A stretch of DNA of 64,000 nt from Planctomycetaceae bacterium (GTDB taxonomy: Bacteria; Planctomycetota; Planctomycetia; Pirellulales; Pirellulaceae), in contig SYJV01000075.1 in the NCBI GenBank assembly GCA_005798335.1, positions 31,088-95,087 on the forward strand. Direction: 5' to 3'. Shown in pieces: positions 46,918 through 56,328 of the stretch. The notes below the pieces were generated by a model. That model was not told where the DNA came from and made no database searches. It saw only the letters and a list, made by a program, of their open reading frames with translations. Made by a program: the position numbers and the translations under genes. Position 1 is the first letter of the stretch. The number at the start of each line of letters is the position of its first letter.

Positions 46918-46975
46918 GCTCGAAGCACAAGCGAGTGCATCGTCACAAGTCATTCACTCGCTTGTGATTCAGGCT
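46918..46975. repeat. Palindromic repeat, family copy 4 (variant)
   Basis: Arms 46918-46938 and 46955-46975 share ACAAGCGAGTG/CACTCGCTTGT and pair less well outward (AGCTCGAAGC against GATTCAGGCT). The core has A where other copies have G, but layout and loop length match. It lies between uppP and the dehydratase gene on the same strand. Confidence 0.7.
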
Positions 46976-47039
46976 CGTACTGATGCTTGCTCTTCCGTTC
47001 ACGTTTTATCAGGCCACCCGCAGGCTCAACAGTCAAACG

Positions 47040-48218
47040 ATGAAGATAACCGGAATCGAAACGCTGGTTTGCCATGCTCGCATGCGCAACTGGGTGTTTG
47101 TGAAAGTGCTGACTGACCAACCAGGTCTGTACGGCTGGGGCGAAGGCACGCTGGAATGGCACACTCGCGCGGTCGTAGGTGCGATCGAGGACATTGCCCA
47201 ATTAATCGTTGGTGAAGATCCTCGCCGCATCGAGCATCTTTGGCAAATGATGTATCGCCAACATTTTTGGCATGGGCACGGCATTATCCGCTGTACGGCG
47301 ATTTCAGCTATTGATATTGCGCTGTGGGATATCGCCGGCAAGATTGCTGGCCTGCCATGTTCGCAACTGTGGGGAGGGCCGGTGCGCGACTACGTGCGCA
47401 CTTATTGCCACCTGGGCGGAGGCAACATGGAAGACTTTTACGAAACGACTGTCGAAGATGCACGTGTGTTCGGCGATTTAGCTCGACAGGCTGTTGAAAA
47501 TGGCTTTACGGCATTCAAGAGCATGGCGGTGCCACCGACGATGCCTATCGAAGGCTTGCGTCCAGTGAAGTTAGCTGCTGCCGCGGTGGCATCGATGCGC
47601 GAAGCGGTGGGCGAAGCCATCGATATCATGGTGGATTGCCATGCGCGACCTTCGCCCGCCATGGGATTGCAGTTTGGAAAAGCACTGGAGCCATTTGGCC
47701 TCTACTTTTTCGAAGAGCCATGTTGGCCTGAATCGGTCGATGGTTTGGCGATGATTAACGCAGCGATCACAACTCCCGTCGCCACGGGCGAACGAGTTAC
47801 CGAATTGACCGCATTTCGTGAGTTATTCGCCCGTCGCGCGTGTGAAATTTGCCAGCTTGATATTACGCATTGCGGAGGATTATCTGCGGCGCGCCGCATT
47901 GCAGCGCTCGCCGATGCGTACCGCATCGCAATTGCGCCTCACAATCCGCAAGGACCAGTGAGTACCGCTGCGTCGTTGGAGTTCGGTTTCTCGCAGCCTA
48001 GTTACATCATTTGCGAAACCGTAAATGCAGATGTCCCCTGGCGCGGCGATGTGGTTTCCGAAGGATTCACTGTCGAGCCCAAAGGCAGACTCGTTCGTCC
48101 GAACACGCGACCTGGCTTGGGTATCGAGATCAACGAACAAGAAGTACGCAAGCATCCGTTCGAGCAAGAACTGTTACAACGCGTCTTCTATCCAGACGGC
48201 AGCGTGGGCGATTGGTGA
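47040..48218 (+). CDS. Mandelate racemase/muconate lactonizing family sugar-acid dehydratase
   Basis: 392 residues from ATG 47040, where the enolase-superfamily N-terminal capping domain begins ([15 protein letters not shown]). The metal ligands are visible as Asp in [10 protein letters not shown] near 198, Glu in FFEEPCW near 223 and Glu in ATGERVTE near 249. The His in DCH and the His in APHNPQGP near 300 fit the acid/base pair of D-galactonate/mannonate-dehydratase-type members, which convert aldonic acids to 2-keto-3-deoxy acids. The exact substrate is not deducible. The aldolase and kinase genes at 57766-59399 would process such products. Confidence 0.9.
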   Translation: MKITGIETLVCHARMRNWVFVKVLTDQPGLYGWGEGTLEWHTRAVVGAIEDIAQLIVGEDPRRIEHLWQMMYRQHFWHGHGIIRCTAISAIDIALWDIAGKIAGLPCSQLWGGPVRDYVRTYCHLGGGNMEDFYETTVEDARVFGDLARQAVENGFTAFKSMAVPPTMPIEGLRPVKLAAAAVASMREAVGEAIDIMVDCHARPSPAMGLQFGKALEPFGLYFFEEPCWPESVDGLAMINAAITTPVATGERVTELTAFRELFARRACEICQLDITHCGGLSAARRIAALADAYRIAIAPHNPQGPVSTAASLEFGFSQPSYIICETVNADVPWRGDVVSEGFTVEPKGRLVRPNTRPGLGIEINEQEVRKHPFEQELLQRVFYPDGSVGDW

Positions 48219-48313
48219 ACGCTGGCCGCATGCGAGTTAGCCGTCGCGTCGAGGTAAACGAATCGCTCCACTCGGCGCATGCCAACAACTATCATCCAAC
48301 AAGGATTCCACAA

Positions 48314-49057
48314 GTGTTGTACATCACGAAATTATCGTTCCTGGTCGCTATAGGGAGTTGCCTTGCCATGCAGAGTTCAGATTCGTGTGCAGCCGATGGT
48401 CAGCCCAAACCTGAAATGCAAGTTCCGTACTTGAAAGCCGACTTTGACATCACGGGGGACGGCAGCCATAGCGCTTGGCAAGCCGCAAAATGGACTTCGC
48501 TGCACAGACGCGATAGCAGCTCGCACGATTATCAATGTCGAGTGAAAGTGCTGTACTCGCAAACGGGTCTATACGTGTTGATGGACAGTACCGACAAGAA
48601 ATTGTCTGCAGCCATGCAGGAGGATTTCCTGAACCTGTGGACCGAGGATGTGTTCGAAGTCTTTCTGTGGCCGCATGAGGGTTGGCCCGTCTATTTCGAG
48701 TACGAGATTTCACCGCTGGCTAAAGAGCTGCCGATTATCGTGCCCAACTTTGATGGCCAGTTCTTTGGTTGGCGTCCATGGCACTATGATGGTGTGCGCG
48801 CGACCAAGAAAGCCGTCAAGATCGTTGGCGGCGAAGCCAAATCGGGTGCAAATATCGAAGGCTGGAAAGCAGAAATCTACTTTCCGTACGACTTGCTCAA
48901 GCCACTGCAAAATGTGCCACCCAAGAGCGGTTCGCGCTGGCGAGCAAATTTTTATCGCATGGACTACGACGACGGTAAGACTTCATCGTGGGACTGGGCG
49001 CGCGTCGGTAAGAGTTTTCATGAGTATCAGAAATTTGGAACGCTCGTATTTGAGTAG
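48314..49057 (+). CDS. Secreted CBM9-like carbohydrate-binding protein
   Basis: 247 residues from GTG 48314; AAGG about ten bases upstream and the signal peptide directly after (LYITKLSFLVAIGSCLA) favour this over longer frames that run into the dehydratase gene. The mature part matches the beta-sandwich CBM9-like family: VPYLKADFDITGDGSHSAW, LYVLMDSTDKKL, EDVFEVFLWP, YFEYEISPL and the C-terminal WRANFYRMD. Probably binds a polysaccharide or oligosaccharide in the periplasm or outside. It follows the dehydratase by 95 bases on the same strand. Confidence 0.87.
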   Translation: MLYITKLSFLVAIGSCLAMQSSDSCAADGQPKPEMQVPYLKADFDITGDGSHSAWQAAKWTSLHRRDSSSHDYQCRVKVLYSQTGLYVLMDSTDKKLSAAMQEDFLNLWTEDVFEVFLWPHEGWPVYFEYEISPLAKELPIIVPNFDGQFFGWRPWHYDGVRATKKAVKIVGGEAKSGANIEGWKAEIYFPYDLLKPLQNVPPKSGSRWRANFYRMDYDDGKTSSWDWARVGKSFHEYQKFGTLVFE

Positions 49058-49082
49058 CTCTCCATGCGAGCGCGAATCGAAT

Positions 49083-50315
49083 TCAACCAGCTCCTCGGGT
49101 TAGGGCTTCCGTGATTCGGTTCGCCAATATCGAAAGCTCGTCCTGGGCCAAACAGGCAGGATCAACGGCGATAACTCCGTCCGCTAGGAAAGCATGATTA
49201 ACATAGATTGTCGGCGAACCGATACTCAGTTGTCGGCAGACCTCCATGGCGGATGTGTGTGGGTACGGCTGGTTGATGGGAATCTTCAACATCGGGCGCG
49301 GGTTAGCTTCTAGCACCGAAGCAATGCCCTGCTTGACCAGGCTGTCCCGCAGTTCCGCCAACCAATTGAGTCGCAGTGCGATTCGATCTTTAACTTGTGA
49401 TTCAGTAAACTGCTCAAGTGCTGCGAGCAATCCGACAATTTGCTCTTTGCCAACTTTCAACATGCGCCCGATTCCGTGCCGCGGTGCACCTGGGATCATG
49501 CCTGCATTGATGAATTCCGGCGGCGGTGACCAGTGTTGCGGGTGTTCATCTTGATCCATCATTTGCAAGAATGCCGAACCCACGAGATCTCGCCCGCCGC
49601 ACAAGATGCCGGTCGCTTGCGGACCGCCAATCGCTTTGCCGCCGCTGAAACAAACCAAGTCTGCTCCTGTGCCAACGATTGCGTGCAGGTTCGCTACCGG
49701 TGGAAGCTGAGCCGCTGCATCGACTAAGACTGGCAAATTGCGAGAGTGAGCCATCGCGACGACTTCGGCAAGCGGTGGTCGGCTGTCGCGCGTCAGCACA
49801 TAAACGATTCCGACGCAACGATGTGTAATGGCGACCTCGTATTCCCAAGCCTCGGTTCGGCGAACTCCCGCGCCTGCACGGATCTCATCCATGCCAACTT
49901 CGACTAATTTCCCACCCGCTGCTCGAATTGCATGATCGTAGCCGTTGCGGTGAGCCCGCGCGATGATAAATTCGTTGGGCATGTCCGCAGTATCGGGCAG
50001 TTTTTCCATTTTGCTGAGATCCCAGCGGGCAAGCATGGCTGCGGCGCCCAGCATCAGCCCTGCCGCCGCTCCACATGTGACCAAAGCCGCCTGGGTGGCG
50101 CACAGGGTGGAAATGGTCCGGCAAGCTGCCCATTGCAGGTCTTCGATCGACACCGGTTTGTCGCAAACTTCGCACATCGCTGCGATCGTATGTTTCGACA
50201 AACGCGAGCCGCTTAACCGCGTAACTGTTCCACGAGCATTAATGATGTGCGGAAAACCAAACCTGACGAATACGTCTGGCGAGTTCTGGCTGTCTAAACG
50301 CTGTTGATCTTCCAT
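49083..50315 (-). CDS. SelA/DgaE-like PLP-dependent enzyme (ammonia-lyase type)
   Basis: 410 residues of the fold type I (aminotransferase class V-like) group. The PLP-anchoring Lys is in CFSGGKAIGGPQATGIL near 227, and the cofactor Asp in LPVLVDAAAQLPP near 196. The family includes SelA and DgaE, the D-glucosaminate-6-phosphate ammonia-lyase that makes 2-keto-3-deoxy-6-phosphogluconate. Because no selenocysteine genes are near and a KDPG-aldolase-type gene is in the same region, an amino-sugar-acid ammonia-lyase role is favoured; this is inference. It converges with the CBM9-like gene. Confidence 0.82.
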   Translation of the reverse strand: MEDQQRLDSQNSPDVFVRFGFPHIINARGTVTRLSGSRLSKHTIAAMCEVCDKPVSIEDLQWAACRTISTLCATQAALVTCGAAAGLMLGAAAMLARWDLSKMEKLPDTADMPNEFIIARAHRNGYDHAIRAAGGKLVEVGMDEIRAGAGVRRTEAWEYEVAITHRCVGIVYVLTRDSRPPLAEVVAMAHSRNLPVLVDAAAQLPPVANLHAIVGTGADLVCFSGGKAIGGPQATGILCGGRDLVGSAFLQMMDQDEHPQHWSPPPEFINAGMIPGAPRHGIGRMLKVGKEQIVGLLAALEQFTESQVKDRIALRLNWLAELRDSLVKQGIASVLEANPRPMLKIPINQPYPHTSAMEVCRQLSIGSPTIYVNHAFLADGVIAVDPACLAQDELSILANRITEALTRGAG

Positions 50316-50358
50316 CGATCCATCCCGATTAATGTCAGTCGCGGTACGTAAATGTCAA

Positions 50359-50377
50359 ACAACCTGGTAGCTTATCC
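50359..50377. repeat. Possible degenerate MITE inverted-repeat remnant
   Basis: ACAACCTGGTAGCTTATCC matches 17 of 19 bases of the inner terminal-repeat sequence of the MITE near 8045-8063. It lies in the 86-base gap between two minus-strand genes, without a second arm or target duplication. A solo, decayed end is the simplest reading; chance similarity cannot be fully excluded. Confidence 0.4.
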
Positions 50378-50401
50378 GCGAGCAACTCTAGGTCGCGGTT
50401 G

Positions 50402-51988
50402 TCATGGCCCGGTTGTCTGAAATCGTGCTAAATCCGGCTGATTAGGATCGAGCGACTGTGGCAAATAAGAGAATAGCTCCGCATCGCGCAGCCAAAAGCG
50501 AATCTTGTAATCATCCTGGATTGAGTCGAAAGCTGGTGATTGCCATCGCAGTTGATGGCGAGTATCGTCTCCGGAAAAAGCTTGGCACGCTTCGCGAGAA
50601 AATCCGTGCACGACTCGATTCTTGCGATCGAGTATGTCGGCGGTGATCGATCCACCGGGCTTGGTTCTTGCATTGATGATGACGGCAGGTTCTCGAAAGG
50701 GTTCGCGACGTGTGATCAGCCAGCCTTCCTCAGTTCCCGCAGTCGACATCGAACAAAATCCGTCCAATCGTAGAGTCGCCAAACCGATCGACGCGCGAAC
50801 CTGTTTCTCATCATGGACTTTGTCGGTACCGCCATAATAAAAGTAAAGTTTGTCATCGACCATGACGGGCGCGCGAGCGGTAACAATCATGCCGCGATCC
50901 CATTGGTCCTTGCCACCCAGCGGGATAAACTGCGCACGCGATTGCGGCCGAGTCCAATTGACTAGGTCCCAACTCCAGGCCAACTGGGTTTCCATCGTAC
51001 GCGGCGAATCGGCTTGAGCTTCGTGAAGTTTGTCGACCGAGTAGTCACCAAAACGAAAATAGCGTGCGCGGTAGATCCACGGCAACCCGATATACAACCC
51101 TTGATAAGGAAAGACCGGCATGCCGTAAACTTGAGTTGCATCGGGGTCGTGATCGTCGGCAACGAAAACTGGTGCATCGATGGGTTTATGCCAATGGGTA
51201 CCGTCGCGCGACGAGGCAATGCCAACTGCGCGACCGCGACGGTTGCGAGTTTTCCAGGTACTGAAATAGCGATCTTGATAAGGATCATAAAAGAAGTTGA
51301 CGACGTCCGACGACTTGAACAGCGGTTGCTGTTCGCCTTCGGAAGGATATCGCCAGTTCAGTCCATCAGCGGAAAAGGCTACGCGTGGATGTCCAACTTT
51401 TCCGTCGAACCCATACAGTGCGTAGCGTCGGTTCGGATCGCTTTCATTCGGGCGACGAATAACGCTCGGGTTGTGGCAGTGCCCGCCTCCAGATACTTCG
51501 GGAGCGAAAGCCGACACGACCAAGTTCGTGCTTTGCCAATCGGCATGCCGGATGATGGTCAAGTCGGGTTTGTGCCATACGATTCCGTCCCTGGATTCTG
51601 CGTAGCCAACATGATTGCCTTGGAATAGAATTTGGTACCACATGCGGAATTTAGAAGACTCGCGAACGACGGTACCATACACGTAAGGGCCAATGATCGC
51701 GGAGCGGCCCTCCCACGGTCGATCGGCAACGATGACGGGATTCATTGGGTGCTTTTCAGCGGCGTGGAACACTCGCGACAACCCACGCTGTTGCTCGACT
51801 ACCGTCGAGTCCAAAAACAATCGGCGCCAAGGTCCTGCGGGAGGACCCGACAGTTCGTTTTCGGCAGACTCAAGACTGTTAAGTGCCCGGTCGCTGAGTT
51901 CCTTGGCTTGCCCGCACGCGAGATGGGAAAGAGTCCAATGAGATACGATGCTGCTGGACGTTGCGCCTAAAAACTTTCTGCGTTTCAA
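50402..51988 (-). CDS. Tat-exported five-bladed-propeller glycosidase-like protein
   Basis: 528 residues. The N-terminus KRRKFLGATSSSIVSH is a twin-arginine signal. The body shows repeated propeller blades with SRDGIVWHKP, SADGLNWRYP and SSRDGTHWHKP motifs and WYQILFQG, typical of the GH32/GH43/sialidase-like superfamily found in planctomycete sugar regions. An acid/base pair for a specific GH family could not be assigned, so binding or lyase roles remain possible. It lies three bases from the stop of the next gene in the same direction, which suggests co-transcription with the PVC cytochrome. Confidence 0.78.
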   Translation of the reverse strand: MKRRKFLGATSSSIVSHWTLSHLACGQAKELSDRALNSLESAENELSGPPAGPWRRLFLDSTVVEQQRGLSRVFHAAEKHPMNPVIVADRPWEGRSAIIGPYVYGTVVRESSKFRMWYQILFQGNHVGYAESRDGIVWHKPDLTIIRHADWQSTNLVVSAFAPEVSGGGHCHNPSVIRRPNESDPNRRYALYGFDGKVGHPRVAFSADGLNWRYPSEGEQQPLFKSSDVVNFFYDPYQDRYFSTWKTRNRRGRAVGIASSRDGTHWHKPIDAPVFVADDHDPDATQVYGMPVFPYQGLYIGLPWIYRARYFRFGDYSVDKLHEAQADSPRTMETQLAWSWDLVNWTRPQSRAQFIPLGGKDQWDRGMIVTARAPVMVDDKLYFYYGGTDKVHDEKQVRASIGLATLRLDGFCSMSTAGTEEGWLITRREPFREPAVIINARTKPGGSITADILDRKNRVVHGFSREACQAFSGDDTRHQLRWQSPAFDSIQDDYKIRFWLRDAELFSYLPQSLDPNQPDLARFQTTGP

Positions 51989-51990
51989 CG

Positions 51991-54900
51991 CTAAGTCCCT
52001 TTCAAGCTTGATAAGTATGCCACAATATCGCGCAGTTCGCGTCGCGTCATGAACTTGAGCGTGTCCTCTGGCATCGATGACTTGCCTTTGCGCCGCGCGG
52101 CGATACGACTGGTCTCGATAGAAACAATGCGTCCTTCTGCCGTCATGAGCTTGAGAAGTTTGTCGTTCTCTTCACGCAGAATTCCAGTGTAGATTTGTTC
52201 GTCGTCCGTCAAGACTACGATCGTTTCATAATTTTGTGCAAGCTTGGCGTCGGGGGCCACGATGGACTCTAACAAGTAACGTTGGTCTTTAGTTTTGCCG
52301 ATCTCGTGCAGGGGCGGCCCGACGTCGCCACCAGTGTCTCCTACTTTATGGCACCGCACGCACGATAATTCGGTCTTTGTCATGAACAGTCGCTCACCCA
52401 CTTTTGCATCTCCCCCAGAGATACAATCGCGGTAACTGGCCAAGGCATCCTGCGCTGCGAGTTTCGCTTCGAATTCATTCAGCGCCTTGATGGATTCCTT
52501 GGAAACGCGCCCTTCCGCAGCCTCGATCACGTTCAACCACACATCATCGGGCATTTGCCCCAACAAATATTGTTTTAGGCCGGCCTCAATGATCGTTGTA
52601 GCTGCAGGAAGATCCAATTTCGAAAGCAGATCCCAGGCAGTTTGCCGTTCGATTGGACTGGTGGAACGCGATGCCTTGGCCAGCCGATCCAACGACTGCT
52701 CAGGTTCGAACTCTACCAAAAACTCGAGCGCTTTGGTGCGCAGGATCGGTGAACTATCACCAAGACACGTGAGCAACAATTCTCGGGCAGCGTCCTTGCG
52801 CAAGCCGACAAATCCTTCCAGCGCACTGACGCGGCTTTCAGGCGGCGATTGGGTGTCGGTGATCAGTGTTTCCAGAAGCTTGGCAACTTCGTGAATTCCT
52901 AGCTCAGCAGCCGCGCGAGCGGCATGATTGCGCACGTCGAGTGGCCCCGCCAAGATGCCGTCAAGGTGTTGCTGAAAGGCTGACTTGGCCGTGGCGAGAT
53001 CTCGATCTGTCAAGGGCATGTGACGATTCATGATTCTGTCACGCTGGCCCGGTTTGCCCCAAGCCAGCAACATGGCCACGGCCTCTTTGCGCATCGCCGA
53101 ATCATTTTCTGGATGTGCAGCAAACTCCGCAATTGCCTGAGCATGTTCCATTTTACCTAAGCGAAAATTGGCGTTCAGTGCGCGGTGCGCCAAGTGGTCG
53201 CTTGCACCTCGTAACGCAGTGAGCTGTGCAAGCTGCGGCAGCGCACCGTGCAATTGGGGAACGTCATGAATGGCTCTGGCGGCTTCGGCGCGAACGGTCG
53301 GATCAACATCTTGCAAGAACTGCGCTACCATGGTGCTTTGGCGCTTTCGCAATGCGACTACTGCCGCGGTTCGAACCGAAACCGACGGGTGATTCTTCAA
53401 TTCGGCGATATCTGCTAGGTTGGGAAGGCCTGCGAGCGCCATGATGCCTGCATGACGAATCGCGGGATCGGTACCAGCGTTCTGGTTCAGCATTTCACAA
53501 GTGGGCTGCAGCAATTCAGAAGCATGTAAACTGCCAGCGGCCAAGCAAGCGGCATATTGCAGCCGCGGCTGCTCCGAGCTAATCAAAGCGCAGATTTCAC
53601 GACTGTATTGACCAGCGCCAGCATCAGCGAGCATCTGTGCTGCAGCAGCTTGAATGATTGCTTCCTTATCGCTCAGTAGTGGCCCGAGCAGACCGACGGC
53701 TGCGCGATGCCGAGCCGACTGTTGCCTCGCCATGTGGCCCAATCCCCAGGTAGCGTGCAATCGCTTCAGTAGCACCGTTTCGCTAGGTTGAGCAGCACTC
53801 GTAAATTGTTCCACATCGCCGCGCGCGGCAAGTTCCCATTGTGCTTCGTTGCGGATACGGCGATCCGGGTGCGCTAGCAGCTCGCCCAACCGCGCAGGGG
53901 CCAACTTCGTCATGCCGTCGGCCAGCAACTGCTTGACTTCCGTCTTTAACTTCTCCGCATTGACGTCTGAGGAGTTGAAACGATAGATGCGTCCTTTGCT
54001 TTCACCGACCCAGCCATTGACCCAATCCGTCACCCATAAGGCACCATCAGGACCAAAGTCGGCGTCAGTGGCGAGAATGTTCCAGATGAACTCCTCGTTG
54101 CGGTCAACTTCCCAAAACGCACCTTTGGGTTTGACGGTCACTCGGCGAATTCCACTGTTGCTTGATCCGCCGCGGAAATCGACTAAAAAAAACGAATTGC
54201 GAAAGCTGTTGTCCAGTCCCGTACCTGGATAACAAGTCAAACCAGATGGTCCGTTAGCGATATTCGCGATGGGAGGAACAATGTACGCAGGCGTTTCCGA
54301 GGAATACGGTTGCCAGAGTTTTTCGCGATTGAACGGTCCCCGATCAGAAATGTACTGGTACATCATGCGCCAGCCTGAATCACCGCCTTCCAGAACGTTC
54401 ACCCAACGAGCTTGGTCGCCGCTGTCGGAGTTATTGTCACCGGTAAACAGATTTCCCCAATCATCGAAGGCCAGCTCTTGAGGATTGCGCAGGCCCGTGG
54501 CGAAAACTTCTAGATCGCTGCCGTCCAGCTCGCAACGAAAGACCGCGCCGCTCTCTGGGTCCAGCAGTTTCCCGTAGGGAGTATCAATGTTGTATCCTCG
54601 GTCGCCAATGCTGAAATACAATCGGCCATCCGGTCCAATGATCAAGCCGTGCAGGTCGTGTCCGCGAAAGGCCACGCGCACGCCAAATCCTTCGTGCAGC
54701 GCCGAGCGCGACTCGGCTTGCCCATCACCGTCGGCATCTTGCAACAGCCAAAGTTTGGGGATACAGGTAAAGTAAGCTCGATCGCCTCGCACCAGCACTC
54801 CGGCTCCCGTGCCGTCGGCGATTTGGTTAAAACCAGCCGCGAAGACAACCGAACGATCTGCTGCTCCGTCGCCGTCGGTATCTTCGATCAACCGTATGCG

Positions 54901-55341
54901 ATCATCGTGGCGCGTATACTCGTTCGCTTTCGCGCCCGACAACCGCTTGTGATAGTTCACTCGATCTTCGACCGAGTTGGCTGCCAGGTCCGCTGCCAGC
55001 CAGCGTTGGTCGTGTTTGCGATTGTCGGTAACTCCCTGATCCTGTCGAAACGATTCGCAAACAAAGGCACGTCCGCGAGCATCGACGAACATAGCAACTG
55101 GGTTGGCGAGATCCGGCTCCGCGGCGAACAGCGATACGGACCATCCCGGCGGCTTACGAAATCCCTGCATCGCGACCTTGCCTTCGTCGGATGCACCAGC
55201 AATTTGCGGCGCAGCCGGTGTTGATGTAGCCTGATCCTCCTCAGTAGCTTGGGGCGATAGCGCCGGTAATCGTGTCTCGCAGGCGACGATCCACGCAGCC
55301 AAAACCAGCCAACAACTTGCAAATAATCGATTCAAGAGCAT
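51991..55341 (-). CDS. PVC-type cytochrome c lipoprotein: propeller + HEAT repeats + CxxCH
   Basis: 1116 residues from ATG 55341; this start puts a lipobox WIVAC with Cys21 at the signal end (an in-frame start 13 codons upstream also exists). Residues 60-470 form a PQQ/sorbosone-dehydrogenase-like propeller (LIEDTDGDGAADRSVVFAAG, FSIGDRGYNIDTPYGK). Residues 490-960 are HEAT-like repeats. CVRCH near 995 is the haem c site, and the C-terminus is the standard PVC tail (RRELRDIVAYLSSLKGT). Probably anchored on the periplasmic side as a sugar-oxidising electron donor. It is upstream of the propeller glycosidase-like gene, which follows after two bases. Confidence 0.92.
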   Translation of the reverse strand: MLLNRLFASCWLVLAAWIVACETRLPALSPQATEEDQATSTPAAPQIAGASDEGKVAMQGFRKPPGWSVSLFAAEPDLANPVAMFVDARGRAFVCESFRQDQGVTDNRKHDQRWLAADLAANSVEDRVNYHKRLSGAKANEYTRHDDRIRLIEDTDGDGAADRSVVFAAGFNQIADGTGAGVLVRGDRAYFTCIPKLWLLQDADGDGQAESRSALHEGFGVRVAFRGHDLHGLIIGPDGRLYFSIGDRGYNIDTPYGKLLDPESGAVFRCELDGSDLEVFATGLRNPQELAFDDWGNLFTGDNNSDSGDQARWVNVLEGGDSGWRMMYQYISDRGPFNREKLWQPYSSETPAYIVPPIANIANGPSGLTCYPGTGLDNSFRNSFFLVDFRGGSSNSGIRRVTVKPKGAFWEVDRNEEFIWNILATDADFGPDGALWVTDWVNGWVGESKGRIYRFNSSDVNAEKLKTEVKQLLADGMTKLAPARLGELLAHPDRRIRNEAQWELAARGDVEQFTSAAQPSETVLLKRLHATWGLGHMARQQSARHRAAVGLLGPLLSDKEAIIQAAAAQMLADAGAGQYSREICALISSEQPRLQYAACLAAGSLHASELLQPTCEMLNQNAGTDPAIRHAGIMALAGLPNLADIAELKNHPSVSVRTAAVVALRKRQSTMVAQFLQDVDPTVRAEAARAIHDVPQLHGALPQLAQLTALRGASDHLAHRALNANFRLGKMEHAQAIAEFAAHPENDSAMRKEAVAMLLAWGKPGQRDRIMNRHMPLTDRDLATAKSAFQQHLDGILAGPLDVRNHAARAAAELGIHEVAKLLETLITDTQSPPESRVSALEGFVGLRKDAARELLLTCLGDSSPILRTKALEFLVEFEPEQSLDRLAKASRSTSPIERQTAWDLLSKLDLPAATTIIEAGLKQYLLGQMPDDVWLNVIEAAEGRVSKESIKALNEFEAKLAAQDALASYRDCISGGDAKVGERLFMTKTELSCVRCHKVGDTGGDVGPPLHEIGKTKDQRYLLESIVAPDAKLAQNYETIVVLTDDEQIYTGILREENDKLLKLMTAEGRIVSIETSRIAARRKGKSSMPEDTLKFMTRRELRDIVAYLSSLKGT

Positions 55342-55497
55342 AAGTCGATTCGCTTGACGAAGAAACGATTCTGGATTCAAACAAGCAGGCTGAATATCAA
55401 CTCGATTCGCCCCTGAGTCTAATCGCGCGGCAAACTAACGACAATCGGTTGATTATTGAACCTACAGCTACGTCAAGAATTTTGCGGGCAACTTCTT

Positions 55498-56328
55498 ATG
55501 ATCGAATGTATCGACATCGAAGATTCACGTCTGGCGCCCTATCGCCAGCTTAGGCACAGTAACTTGACGCACGTCAGTGGATTGTTCATCGCCGAAGGCC
55601 CAACTGTGGTCCAGCGGTTGCTCGCCAGCTCGTATGCGATTCAATCCGTACTGGTCGATGACAAGCACGTGGCGAGATTTGAGCCAATGATTGCTAGCGA
55701 TGTTGCAACGTATGTTGTTGGGCACGATCAACTGTCGGGATTGGTGGGATTCAACTTTCATCGTGGCGTACTGGCTTGTGGGATTCGCAAGCCGAACTTG
55801 AGTTGCGCTGAGGCGTGCTGGCAAGAGCTTCCCGAAGACGAGACGCTGGCGGTACTGGTCGGCGTCCAGGATCCCGAAAACGTCGGTGGCATACTGCGCT
55901 GCTGTGCGGGGCTGGGCATCACGCGAGTCTTGCTCGGCCCGAACACGGCCGATCCACTTTCTCGCCGCGTGCTGCGCGTATCGATGGGGACCGCACTTAG
56001 CCTCGCACTAATTCGCACCAAAGACTGCTTAGCCGACATCCAGTGGCTTAGCCGGGATCGCAAAGTAGAGACGATAGCCACGACGCTTGGTTCCGATGCC
56101 CAGCCGCTCGAAGATGCAACTCGCCATGGCCCCGTGGCCATCGTGCTGGGAAACGAAGCTTGGGGATTGCCTGAAGAAATTCAGCAGGCAAGCAATCGTC
56201 GCGTGCGCATCGACATGCGGTTGGGAACCGACTCGTTGAATGTGAGCATGGCTGCGGGGATTGTCATGCACTACTTTTGTCGACTTGCGCCAAGGTCTAT
56301 CGGTGGCGCTATCGCCGAACTGCCGTAG
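55498..56328 (+). CDS. SpoU/TrmH-family RNA 2'-O-methyltransferase
   Basis: 276 residues from ATG 55498. A small N-terminal substrate-binding domain (FIAEGPTVVQRLL near 37) is followed by the SPOUT knot with its three motifs: VGVQDPENVGGILRCC near 122, AIVLGNEAWGLPEEIQ near 213 and IDMRLGTDSLNVSMAAGIVM near 240. It methylates ribose in rRNA or tRNA using S-adenosylmethionine. The 3' end overlaps the convergent monooxygenase gene by 20 bases. Confidence 0.93.
   Translation: MIECIDIEDSRLAPYRQLRHSNLTHVSGLFIAEGPTVVQRLLASSYAIQSVLVDDKHVARFEPMIASDVATYVVGHDQLSGLVGFNFHRGVLACGIRKPNLSCAEACWQELPEDETLAVLVGVQDPENVGGILRCCAGLGITRVLLGPNTADPLSRRVLRVSMGTALSLALIRTKDCLADIQWLSRDRKVETIATTLGSDAQPLEDATRHGPVAIVLGNEAWGLPEEIQQASNRRVRIDMRLGTDSLNVSMAAGIVMHYFCRLAPRSIGGAIAELP

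Noticed and set aside
49083..50315. Selenocysteine synthase SelA
   Set aside because: No SelB, tRNA-Sec or in-frame UGA candidate is in the window, and the neighbourhood favours a sugar-acid ammonia-lyase.
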